Shown: positions 1 to 5,485 of the stretch, piece by piece
How the letters are laid out: every line of letters starts with the position of its first letter
Position numbering within the stretch: position 1 is the first letter of the stretch
Assembly (NCBI GenBank): GCA_947177695.1
Contig: CAMWVO010000159.1
Coordinates: 1-5,485 of the forward strand
Length of the DNA stretch: 5,485 nt
DNA from: an uncultured Clostridia bacterium
GTDB lineage: Bacteria > Bacillota > Clostridia > Oscillospirales > Ruminococcaceae
Direction: 5' to 3'
Position numbers and translations under genes: made by a program
Notes under the pieces: model-generated
What the model was told of the DNA's origin: nothing
Databases searched by the model: none
What the model saw: only the letters and a program-made list of their open reading frames with translations

Positions 1-17
1 CAGCTCGACCAGCTTTA

Positions 18-48
18 GTCGGCGGCTTCGCCGCCTGAGCGTCCCGAC
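18..48. repeat. GC-rich hairpin at the left edge
   Basis: GGCGGC (21-26) and GCCGCC (30-35) form a perfect 6-bp stem with a 3-base loop. A competing longer pairing, GTCGG (18-22) with CCGAC (44-48), encloses most of it. No T-run follows, so it is not a standard intrinsic terminator. One frame reads Q-L-D-Q-L-stop over 1-18, and other frames stop at 36-38 and 92-94. The hairpin may therefore follow the end of an upstream gene, but 18 bases are too few to claim that gene. Confidence 0.35.
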
Positions 49-97
49 AGTTAGTCTTGTAAATCAAAATTTAGCTTTCAAAATTATTCCGTAAATG

Positions 98-126
98 TTG
101 CAATGCGCGGAAAAATATGCTATACT
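98..126 (+). promoter_or_regulatory. Sigma-A type promoter of the polyamine dehydrogenase gene
   Basis: The -35 box TTGCAA (98-103) and the -10 box TATACT (121-126) are separated by exactly 17 bp. TGC at 118-120 supplies an extended -10 element directly before the -10 box. The expected transcription start is near 132-134, giving a leader of about 43 bases before the ATG at 176. Both boxes are one or two bases from the TTGACA/TATAAT consensus, and the placement in front of the gene is right. No start-site data are available. Confidence 0.75.
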
Positions 127-133
127 GATACGG

Positions 134-147
134 TGAACTTCGGTTCA
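134..147 (+). promoter_or_regulatory. UUCG-tetraloop hairpin at the 5' end of the leader
   Basis: TGAAC (134-138), TTCG (139-142) and GTTCA (143-147) form a perfect 5-bp stem closed by a C(UUCG)G tetraloop, one of the most stable small RNA loops known. It lies at or just inside the predicted RNA 5' end and well upstream of the ribosome binding site (AAAGGA, 162-167). It should not block translation. A role in protecting the 5' end of the transcript is an inference. Confidence 0.5.
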
Positions 148-175
148 ACTTTTCAACCGGGAAAGGATTGTTCAA

Positions 176-1378
176 ATGGGAAAGGCATTGATCATCGGCT
201 GCGGCGGCGTTGCCTCCGTGGTTATCCACAAGTGCTGTCAGAACTCAGAGGTCTTTGAGGAGATAATGATAGCCTCACGCACCAAGTCCAAATGCGACGC
301 TTTGATGGAAAAACTTCAGGGCAAAACAAAAACCAAGATATCCACCGCCAAGGTAGACGCGGACAGCGTAAGCGAGCTTACCGCTCTTATGAGGGAGTTC
401 AAGCCCGAAATATGCATAAACGTTGCGCTGCCATATCAGGATCTTACCATTATGGACGCTTGTCTCGAATGCGGCGTACACTATATGGATACCGCAAACT
501 ACGAGCCTGAGGATACCGCGAAATTCGAGTACAAATGGCAGTGGGCATACCGTGAAAAATTTGAAAAGGCGGGACTTACCGCTCTCCTCGGCAGCGGCTT
601 CGACCCCGGCGTTACGGGAGTTTTCTGCGCCTATGCTCAGAAGCACTACTTCGACGAGATAAACTATATCGACATTCTGGACTGCAACGCGGGCGACCAC
701 GGCTACCCGTTTGCAACCAATTTCAATCCTGAAATAAATATCCGCGAGGTGTCCGCAAAGGGCAGCTATATCGAGGACGGCAAGTGGATAGAGACCGAGC
801 CTATGGAGATCAAGCGTGTGTACGATTTCCCCGAGATCGGCGAAAAGGATATGTACCTGCTCCACCATGAGGAGCTTGAATCGCTTGCTCTGAACATAAA
901 GGGCATCAAGCGCATACGCTTTTTCATGACCTTCGGACAGAGCTACCTTACACACCTGAAATGCCTTGAAAACGTTGGTATGACTTCCATAGAGCCTATC
1001 GACTTCGAGGGAAAGAAGATCGTGCCGCTCCAGTTCCTTAAAGCAGTTCTGCCCGACCCCGCTTCACTGGGTCCCCGCACAAAGGGCAAGACCAACATCG
1101 GCTGCATAATGCAGGGCTTCAAGGACGGCAAGCCTGTCAAGTACTACGTTTACAACGTGTGCGACCATGAGGAATGCTACAAGGAGGTAGGCTCTCAGGC
1201 GATATCCTATACGACGGGCGTGCCCGCAATGATCGGCGCAATGATGATACTTACGGGCAAATGGAAAAAAGCAGGAGTATGGAACATCGAGGAATTCGAT
1301 CCCGACCCGTTCATGGAGGCTCTCAATAAGTGGGGACTTCCTTGGAAAGAAAGCTTCGATCCTAAGCTTGTGGATTAA
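176..1378 (+). CDS. Carboxynorspermidine/carboxyspermidine synthase (saccharopine dehydrogenase family)
   Basis: This is a 400-residue cytosolic oxidoreductase. Family members use NADPH to condense aspartate-beta-semialdehyde with putrescine or 1,3-diaminopropane, giving carboxyspermidine or carboxynorspermidine. That is the first committed step of the aspartate-based spermidine route (EC 1.5.1.43). An N-terminal Rossmann domain (about 1-135) opens with the dinucleotide motif GCGGVA at 8-13. The substrate domain carries conserved-looking blocks at 141-150 (GFDPGVTGVF), about 173-191, 230-237 and 344-354 (SYTTGVPAMIG). Length matches the family. The ATG has AAAGGA eight bases upstream and its own promoter. 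The expected partner decarboxylase (nspC) does not follow; a hairpin array and terminator do, so the gene is probably last in its unit or monocistronic. The family also includes saccharopine and homospermidine enzymes, but the 400-aa length and motif set favour the polyamine enzyme. Preference for putrescine or diaminopropane cannot be read from the sequence. Confidence 0.88.
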   Translation: MGKALIIGCGGVASVVIHKCCQNSEVFEEIMIASRTKSKCDALMEKLQGKTKTKISTAKVDADSVSELTALMREFKPEICINVALPYQDLTIMDACLECGVHYMDTANYEPEDTAKFEYKWQWAYREKFEKAGLTALLGSGFDPGVTGVFCAYAQKHYFDEINYIDILDCNAGDHGYPFATNFNPEINIREVSAKGSYIEDGKWIETEPMEIKRVYDFPEIGEKDMYLLHHEELESLALNIKGIKRIRFFMTFGQSYLTHLKCLENVGMTSIEPIDFEGKKIVPLQFLKAVLPDPASLGPRTKGKTNIGCIMQGFKDGKPVKYYVYNVCDHEECYKEVGSQAISYTTGVPAMIGAMMILTGKWKKAGVWNIEEFDPDPFMEALNKWGLPWKESFDPKLVD

Positions 1379-1419
1379 CTCACAAACTATCGGCTTTCGG
1401 CAGGCAGGAAAAGTTTCGC

Positions 1420-1539
1420 CCGCCTTTTCAAAGGCGGCAGGTTTCCAAAGGGCAGCGCCCTTTGGTCGCGCTCCGCAGAGCGCGAAATCCCCTTTCGTTC
1501 AAAACGGTGAAAGGGGTGAGGAATGACGACAGTCATTCC
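1420..1539. repeat. Array of five consecutive perfect hairpins (REP/BIME-like element)
   Basis: Five stem-loops follow one another with almost no spacer: CCGCCTTT/AAAGGCGG (1420-1437); CCAAAGGGC/GCCCTTTGG, 9 bp (1445-1465); TCGCGCTC/GAGCGCGA, 8 bp (1466-1485); CCCCTTTC/GAAAGGGG, 8 bp (1489-1516), with an inner GTT/AAC; and GGAATGAC/GTCATTCC, 8 bp (1520-1539). The terminator begins two bases later. The gap is non-coding in all frames. Such arrays usually belong to dispersed intergenic repeats, and the transcribed form would be a very structured 3' tail for the polyamine gene. Copy number in the genome cannot be judged from one window. Confidence 0.7.
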
Positions 1540-1540
1540 G

Positions 1541-1572
1541 AGGGGGAGCGGACACGACCGCTCCCCCTTTTT
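1541..1572 (+). terminator. Strong intrinsic terminator after the polyamine gene
   Basis: AGGGGGAGCGG (1541-1551) and CCGCTCCCCCT (1558-1568) form an 11-bp perfect stem with a 6-base loop ACACGA. The T-run TTTTT occupies 1568-1572. The stem is GC-rich and uninterrupted, so termination on the + strand should be efficient. It isolates the following sigma factor unit from upstream transcription. Confidence 0.88.
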
Positions 1573-1844
1573 ACGATTTCAGGCAAACTATATCTCCAAA
1601 ACGTCACAGTGTGACGTTTTGGACGGAGCAAGCTTATAGCTATTATTGGAAACCCAGACAAACTCTGCCGAAAAATTTTTTCGGACAAAGCAAACCTTTC
1701 CGATTTTCCCGCGACTATATAAATGAAAGCTTTCAAAAGGCTGAGCCTTTACCCATGCCGCCGTCTATGGCAAAAAATCAAAGTATTATGCCGAGACGAA
1801 AGGTATCTTGTATGTAAAGCCAGTTCAAAAAAGAGGTACTTCAA
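1573..1844 (+). other. Non-coding leader upstream of the sigma factor gene, rich in palindromes
   Basis: About 270 bases between the terminator and the sigma gene hold no credible gene. They contain a 13-bp inverted repeat (1595-1623, listed separately), an A/T-cored inverted repeat CCGAAAAA/TTTTTCGG (1668-1684), the perfect 12-base palindrome TGAAAGCTTTCA (1724-1735), and a small hairpin AAAGGC-TGA-GCCTTT (1736-1750). A possible -10 box, TATATA or TATAAA, lies at 1716-1723, but no good -35 box sits 16-18 bp upstream. The unit must start in this stretch because the terminator closes it off. The promoter may be a non-housekeeping type that I cannot identify. Confidence 0.5.
1595..1623. repeat. 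13-bp perfect inverted repeat, operator-like or hairpin
   Basis: TCCAAAACGTCAC (1595-1607) is followed by AGT and then its exact complement, GTGACGTTTTGGA (1611-1623). There are no mismatches over 26 paired bases. No T-run follows, so it is not a terminator. It lies 23 bases after the terminator and about 220 bases before the sigma gene. It could be a dimer-binding operator for a regulator, a stable RNA hairpin if transcribed, or part of the neighbouring repeat element. The sequence does not decide among these. Confidence 0.7.
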
Positions 1845-3500
1845 ATGAATAAAACCGATCTTACAGAATACGCAGACATCCTGCTAAATGCGGCGCTCTA
1901 TAAGTGCAATAACATAGCGGACGCGCAGGACTTGGTTCAGGACACCCTGCTGGCGGCTCTTGCGGCTATGGCTAAGAAGCCGATAGACGACCCCAAGGCT
2001 TGGCTTATGACCGTTCTGAACCGCAAATATTACGACCTGCTCCGCAGAAAATACAACAAGCCTACGGTGTCCTTTGACGTGGCGGCGGACGTCCCTGACG
2101 ACTGCGAACTGTACGAAGCCGTGGAAAAATCCGACGAAGCCGAGGCTATCAGACGGTGTCTTGCCTATCTGACGGGGCTGTACCGCGAAGTAATGGTGCG
2201 GTACTATATGCACGGCGAAAAGGTGCGGGACATTGCCGCCGCTTTGAACATCTCGGAAAACACCGTGAAAAGCCGTCTTGACGCGGGAAGAAAGCGTATC
2301 GGAAAGGAGTTTGCTATGGAAAACTACACAAAACAAAGCTATGAACCCGAAGAACTTTGGATATCCTGCTCGGGACAAAGCGGTATCAACGGCGAGCCGT
2401 TCAATCTTTTGGGAGACAACAAAATTGATATGAACCTGCTTATCCTTGCCTATGAAAAACCCGTAACGGTCACGGAGCTTGCAAAGGCGATAGGAATAGT
2501 TACAGCGTATATTGAGCCTATTGTAGAAAAACTTGTGGACAACGAACTTATGAAACGCGTCGGCGACAAGGTCTACACCGATTTTATCATCTACAGCCCC
2601 GATGACTTTACCGCCAATGTTGCCCTTGAAAAGCAGATCGCGGACAGCATTTACAAGGACGTATGGGCAATTATGGACAAAGGCTTTGAGGAACTGCATG
2701 ACTGCGATTACTACAAACAGCAGACCGAATCCAAGCAGACAAAGCTTGACAGCTTCTTTACTGTTCGGACTTTGCTCAATGCAGTAAGCCAAGTCCGCAA
2801 TGATGTTTGCGGAAGAACGCCGTTTGAGGAATATCCCGACCGTCCCAACGGCGGCAAGTGGTTTGCAATGGGAAGACGTCACCCCGCAAATTACGACTAT
2901 GGCAACAAGGAGTTTGAACGAGGGAAGTACTATATAAACGGTGAGGCACGCCACCATCATGTAGTAGATTGCGTTGGAATGAAAAACTATGAGACAGTCC
3001 TTTGTGAATACGGCACACTGCTGGGCAGTACTATGCTCGGCTCCCAGCAGATCCTAAAACGCCGTATGGAGGACGTGGAGATAGGACAGATGCTCTATGC
3101 CATTCACAGCGGCAAGGAGGAGCAATTACCCCTGATAAACGCAGGCTGCTTTGAGAATTTTGATAAATTTATCGAGCTTCGGTACCTTGCCAAGGACGGC
3201 GACAAGGTTGTCTGCGACGTTCCCGTTATCGCAGAAAAGGAACGTTATGCTCTGTACGATTTAAGTGAGAAGTACCACAACATCATTGCGGAAAAATTCC
3301 ACGACGACTTTATGAAACTGATGATAAATCCCGTGAAGCTTCCCCCGCACCTTAAATCCGTACCCGAATTTCAAAGATATATGTACTGCTGCTCCACCGT
3401 CTCAATGCGGATAGTAAAAAATGCGCTTGATAACGGGCTGTTCCCCAAGTGCGCGGATTACCCCGCACCCGCGGTACTGCTCTCGGTTAGGGAGGATTAG
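1845..3500 (+). CDS. ECF-type sigma-70 family sigma factor with winged-helix and long C-terminal extension
   Basis: This is a 551-residue cytosolic protein. Sigma region 2 spans about 8-72, with a core-binding helix near 26-39 (DAQDLVQDTLLAAL) and a basic promoter-melting segment near 52-71 ending LLRRKY. Sigma region 4 spans about 100-153, with a helix-turn-helix at 126-152 (IAAALNISENTVKSRL). These parts alone make a complete short ECF sigma factor. Residues 196-250 look like a winged helix (LAKAIGI, then a recognition-type helix, then a short hairpin). Residues 260-551 are an unassigned domain with several Cys, His and aromatic residues and no membrane segment or signal peptide. The start is fixed by GAGG (1833-1836), eight bases before the ATG. 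An internal ribosome binding site and ATG lie at the sigma/extension junction (codon 158). No anti-sigma gene is seen, so the extension may control the sigma part, as C-terminal extensions do in some other ECF groups. The target genes are unknown. Confidence 0.85.
   Translation: MNKTDLTEYADILLNAALYKCNNIADAQDLVQDTLLAALAAMAKKPIDDPKAWLMTVLNRKYYDLLRRKYNKPTVSFDVAADVPDDCELYEAVEKSDEAEAIRRCLAYLTGLYREVMVRYYMHGEKVRDIAAALNISENTVKSRLDAGRKRIGKEFAMENYTKQSYEPEELWISCSGQSGINGEPFNLLGDNKIDMNLLILAYEKPVTVTELAKAIGIVTAYIEPIVEKLVDNELMKRVGDKVYTDFIIYSPDDFTANVALEKQIADSIYKDVWAIMDKGFEELHDCDYYKQQTESKQTKLDSFFTVRTLLNAVSQVRNDVCGRTPFEEYPDRPNGGKWFAMGRRHPANYDYGNKEFERGKYYINGEARHHHVVDCVGMKNYETVLCEYGTLLGSTMLGSQQILKRRMEDVEIGQMLYAIHSGKEEQLPLINAGCFENFDKFIELRYLAKDGDKVVCDVPVIAEKERYALYDLSEKYHNIIAEKFHDDFMKLMINPVKLPPHLKSVPEFQRYMYCCSTVSMRIVKNALDNGLFPKCADYPAPAVLLSVRED
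2304..2318 (+). promoter_or_regulatory. Internal ribosome binding site and ATG at the sigma/extension junction
   Basis: AAGGAG (2304-2309, within GGAAAGGAG at 2301-2309) stands six bases before an in-frame ATG at 2316-2318, codon 158 of the sigma gene. This is at least as good as the site at the annotated start (GAGG, eight bases). It falls exactly where sigma region 4 ends and the extension begins. Use of it would give a separate 394-residue protein of the winged-helix plus C-terminal domains. The bases also encode Gly-Lys-Glu, so chance cannot be excluded. Confidence 0.45.
3489..3496 (+). promoter_or_regulatory. Ribosome binding site that sets the start of the HEXXH protein
   Basis: AGGGAGGA at 3489-3496 is close to the ideal anti-16S match, five bases before the ATG at 3502. 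It sits inside the last codons of the sigma gene, whose TAG occupies 3498-3500, so translation of the two genes is probably coupled. It argues against the in-frame ATG at 3421, which lies deep inside the sigma gene. Confidence 0.85.
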
Positions 3501-3501
3501 T

Positions 3502-4392
3502 ATGTGCAATATCGAATACAAGGTCGGCGGATACAAGCTAATATTTTCATACAACCCAATGGTAAACCTGTTTTTCCACACGCTCAATCTGTACGGTCTT
3601 TTAGGCAACCACGGACGCGCCTACGGTCTGAGAAACGATGAAAGCGCGGTAAAGACAGTCATACCCGAAATATACGAGCAGGTTAAGGACGGCGACTGGT
3701 TTTTCTCCTACGGAAAGAACGGCGTGTACTGTTCGGGCATGGAGTGTATACTGAAAAACGGTTTGTGGAAAGAATATCCCGATTTCTCCCGCCATGAAAT
3801 AACCGCCGATACGGAATGCTTTGTTCCCGCCTATGAAGCCTGCTGGGACGGCTTCTACAAAAAATATTGGGAGGAACACTCGGCTGACGGCGGTGAGCAG
3901 TTCCGAAAGGATATTGAAAGCTTTGACTGGCAGGATATGCTTGAAAAAATGCAGCTTGCCGCGCACCAAAAGCTTTTTACGGACATATACGCCTTTTCTG
4001 CGGAAGCCGCCGCAAACAGCGGAATGACCTATTCTGACAACGTTACCATAGGTTCAGGCGGGGACATGGCGGTAGTCCACGAGGGACTGCACCTGCTTCT
4101 CCGCGAAAAGTGGGCTGAGGACGAGCGGATACAAAGGCTTCTTGAAGCAAAGCCCTTTGACCGCGACAAAATGCACTACAGCAATTATGTAAAATATTAC
4201 GAACAGGCTCTTGTGCTGACATTAGAGCATATTATCCTCGGCTGTGAAAACACGCTTGAAGAAAGCTTCCGTTCCTGCGGAGTGCAGGAGCTGTACGGCA
4301 CTGCGTATCCCGCAGTCAAGGATTATTACGAAAGCGGCTGCAAGGCTTCCCTTGAAGATGTAATGCTGGAGATCATCAAAGCCTCCGAATAA
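3502..4392 (+). CDS. Putative zinc metallopeptidase-like protein (HEGLH), partner of the sigma factor
   Basis: I do not recognise the family of this 296-residue protein. The clearest feature is HEGLH at 193-197, inside a hydrophobic helix (MAVVHEGLHLLL), the HExxH zinc-binding signature. The histidines would bind zinc and Glu194 would be the catalytic base. A plausible third ligand is Glu234, 37 residues after His197, at the start of another helix (YYEQALVLTLEH), as in gluzincins. There is no signal peptide or membrane segment, so it should act in the cytosol. The N-terminal half (1-110) is aromatic-rich and unassigned. The gene starts two bases after the sigma gene stop and ends before a terminator, so the two genes form one transcript. 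Cleavage of the sigma factor's extension, or of another regulator, would be a logical role but is inference; a non-proteolytic hydrolase or an inactive zinc fold is also possible. Confidence 0.72.
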   Translation: MCNIEYKVGGYKLIFSYNPMVNLFFHTLNLYGLLGNHGRAYGLRNDESAVKTVIPEIYEQVKDGDWFFSYGKNGVYCSGMECILKNGLWKEYPDFSRHEITADTECFVPAYEACWDGFYKKYWEEHSADGGEQFRKDIESFDWQDMLEKMQLAAHQKLFTDIYAFSAEAAANSGMTYSDNVTIGSGGDMAVVHEGLHLLLREKWAEDERIQRLLEAKPFDRDKMHYSNYVKYYEQALVLTLEHIILGCENTLEESFRSCGVQELYGTAYPAVKDYYESGCKASLEDVMLEIIKASE

Positions 4393-4442
4393 TCCAAGCA
4401 TCTTTAAACATATATAACCTCTCCTAAGTCATATATTTGCAG

Positions 4443-4477
4443 CAGTTCCCCGTGATTTTCATGGGGGACTGTTTTTT
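4443..4477 (+). terminator. Intrinsic terminator of the sigma/metallopeptidase unit
   Basis: A 13-bp stem pairs 4443-4455 (CAGTTCCCCGTGA) with 4459-4471 (TCATGGGGGACTG), including two G-T wobbles, around a TTT loop. Six T's follow at 4472-4477. It lies 51 bases after the stop codon of the HEXXH gene and closes the two-gene unit before the prmA promoter. Confidence 0.92.
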
Positions 4478-4502
4478 ATGTTAAAAATTTTTGTTTCAGT
4501 AC

Positions 4503-4531
4503 TTGAATATTTCTTTTAAATGGTGTACAAT
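4503..4531 (+). promoter_or_regulatory. Sigma-A type promoter of prmA
   Basis: TTGAAT (4503-4508) and TACAAT (4526-4531) are spaced by exactly 17 bp. A perfect TATAAT at 4532-4537 overlaps just downstream, but the hexamer 17 bp before it (ATTTCT) is poor. The start site would be near 4538, giving a leader of about 33 bases. The position between a terminator and the gene supports the call. Confidence 0.7.
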
Positions 4532-4570
4532 TATAATATGTATTGCCAAAAATAACGGGAGGAACTGCTA

Positions 4571-5485
4571 ATGAACTGGACGGAAGTAAACATCTACACC
4601 ACCACCGAGGGTATCGACCCTGTGTGCGGCTGTCTTTTGGGGATAGGCGTTACAGGCTTTGTGATAAAGGACGCAAAGGATTTTGAGGAATTTCTCGCGG
4701 ACAAGAACGGAAACTGGGATTACATAGACGACGATCTGATGAACCTTAAAGACTGCGAGACCTGCGTTACGGTGTACCTCCCCGACGACTCTCAGGGTGC
4801 GGATATGCTTTCCGCGCTGCGTTCGGAGATGTCCGCGCTGAAAGAAAGGGACGAAAACAATGCTTTCGGCAGACTTGCGGCGGAGCTTGCAAACGTCCGC
4901 GAGGAGGACTGGGCAAACAACTGGAAGCAGTACTTCAAGCCCCTGACCGTGGGCGAAAAGCTTGTTATAAAGCCCTCTTGGGAAGAGTACGACAAAAAGG
5001 ACAGCAGGACTATCCTTGAAATAGACCCCGCTTCAAGCTTCGGCACGGGTCAGCACAACACCACACAGCTTTGTCTGGAGCTTATAGAAAAAAATCTCCG
5101 CGAGGGCGACAGGGTTCTCGACCTTGGCTGTGGAAGCGGCATACTGTCCATAGCGGCGGTACTGTTGGGAGCGGAAGAGGTCACGGCGGTGGATATCAGC
5201 CGGAACAGCGTTGAGACCGCCAAGGAAAACGCTGCAAAAAACAATATTTCCTCGGAAAAGTACACGGCGTACTGCGGCGATATTATCAGCGACAATTCTC
5301 TTGTGGAAAAGATCGGCGGCGGGTTCGACCTTATCGCGGCGAATATCGTTGCGGACGTGCTTATTGCAATGTCCCCGCTGTTTGAAAAATTTGTCACAAA
5401 CGGCGGCACGCTTATTCTTTCGGGAATTATTACCGAGCGCGCCGACGAGGTTGTTGAAGCGGTTAAGTCCAAGGGCTACACCATG
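4571..5485 (+). CDS. prmA: Ribosomal protein L11 methyltransferase PrmA (3' end outside the window)
   Basis: The window shows 305 codons with no stop. PrmA proteins of this type run to roughly 310-320 residues, so only the last few are missing. The enzyme uses S-adenosylmethionine to methylate ribosomal protein L11 in the cytosol. The N-terminal substrate-recognition domain spans about 1-100 (opening MNWTEVNIYTTTEG). A linker with WKQYFKPLTVGEKLVIKP lies at 118-135. The family block FGTGQHNTT is at 157-165. The methyltransferase fold has motif I VLDLGCGSG at 182-190, an acidic SAM-ribose residue in AVDIS (206-210), and the AANIVADVL block at 257-264. The start is set by GGGAGGA (4557-4563), seven bases upstream. 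The block before FGTG reads DPASS, where many homologues have DPGMA or DPGLA. The gene has its own promoter and is separated from the sigma unit by a terminator. Confidence 0.95.
   Translation, partial: MNWTEVNIYTTTEGIDPVCGCLLGIGVTGFVIKDAKDFEEFLADKNGNWDYIDDDLMNLKDCETCVTVYLPDDSQGADMLSALRSEMSALKERDENNAFGRLAAELANVREEDWANNWKQYFKPLTVGEKLVIKPSWEEYDKKDSRTILEIDPASSFGTGQHNTTQLCLELIEKNLREGDRVLDLGCGSGILSIAAVLLGAEEVTAVDISRNSVETAKENAAKNNISSEKYTAYCGDIISDNSLVEKIGGGFDLIAANIVADVLIAMSPLFEKFVTNGGTLILSGIITERADEVVEAVKSKGYTM

Noticed and set aside
275..955. - strand open frame (226 codons) opposite the polyamine dehydrogenase
   Set aside because: It overlaps a clear enzyme gene, its composition is that of an antisense shadow, and no motif is seen.
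1533..1736. - strand open frame (67 codons) across the terminator and inverted repeats
   Set aside because: It runs through the terminator stem and two palindromes and shows no recognisable protein features.
1739..1755. GGCTGAG followed by ACCC, resembling the start of a TPP riboswitch
   Set aside because: The second half of the TPP aptamer (a CTGATCTGGATAAT-like block) is absent and the gene downstream is a sigma factor. The letters are explained by the small hairpin 1736-1750.
1761..1767. CCGTCTA, resembling an ECF-type -10 element
   Set aside because: No AAC-containing -35 block occurs 15-18 bases upstream, so it cannot be called a promoter.
1611..1817. Short + strand reading frame (68 codons, GTG start) in the gap before the sigma gene
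   Set aside because: It has no ribosome binding site, starts inside the arm of an inverted repeat and shows no domain-like composition. It is a chance open frame or repeat-derived.
1884..2960. Long (358-codon) - strand open frame opposite the sigma gene
   Set aside because: It is the shadow of the strongly supported + strand gene. Its translation shows no family motif and I see no convincing start signal for it.
3421..3501. Upstream in-frame ATG that would lengthen the HEXXH protein by 27 residues
   Set aside because: The extension lies inside the end of the sigma gene and reads as out-of-frame sequence. The excellent AGGGAGGA at 3489-3496 points to the ATG at 3502.
4792..5472. Two - strand open frames opposite prmA
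   Set aside because: The + strand encodes PrmA across the whole stretch with all family motifs. The serine-rich - strand translations are typical shadows.

Overview
The window is a piece of chromosome from a Gram-positive, Clostridia-type bacterium. The best guess is Ruminococcus or a close relative in Oscillospiraceae, although no rRNA or marker gene in the window proves this. The guess rests on strong AGGAGG-type ribosome binding sites, mixed GC content, an alternative-pathway polyamine gene, a clostridial-style PrmA, and a gap packed with perfect GC-rich hairpins. All four supported genes lie on the + strand, and I see no convincing gene on the - strand.

Region 1 (1-1378) holds a leader with a good sigma-A promoter (TTGCAA, 17-bp spacer, extended TGC-TATACT), a UUCG-tetraloop hairpin near the predicted RNA 5' end, and a 400-residue saccharopine-dehydrogenase-family enzyme best read as carboxynorspermidine/carboxyspermidine synthase. 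Region 2 (1379-1844) has no gene. It carries five back-to-back perfect hairpins, a strong intrinsic terminator, a 13-bp inverted repeat, and a palindrome-rich leader for the next gene.

Region 3 (1845-4392) is a two-gene unit bounded by terminators on both sides. The first gene (551 aa) is an ECF-type sigma factor (regions 2 and 4, about 155 residues) fused to a winged-helix domain and a long unassigned C-terminal domain. The second gene starts two bases after its stop, behind a strong ribosome binding site. It encodes a 296-aa soluble protein with an HEGLH zinc-metallopeptidase signature. At the sigma/C-domain junction there is a well-formed internal ribosome binding site and ATG (2304-2318), so the gene may also yield the 394-aa C-terminal part on its own. 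This pair is the most interesting content: a sigma factor with a built-in sensor-like extension and a co-translated putative protease, with no recognisable anti-sigma factor.

Region 4 (4393-5485) contains the terminator of that unit, a promoter (TTGAAT, 17 bp, TACAAT), and prmA, the ribosomal protein L11 methyltransferase gene, which runs off the end of the window and probably lacks only its last few codons. The polyamine enzyme and PrmA are ordinary housekeeping or biosynthetic genes; nothing in the sequence ties them functionally to the sigma/protease pair between them.
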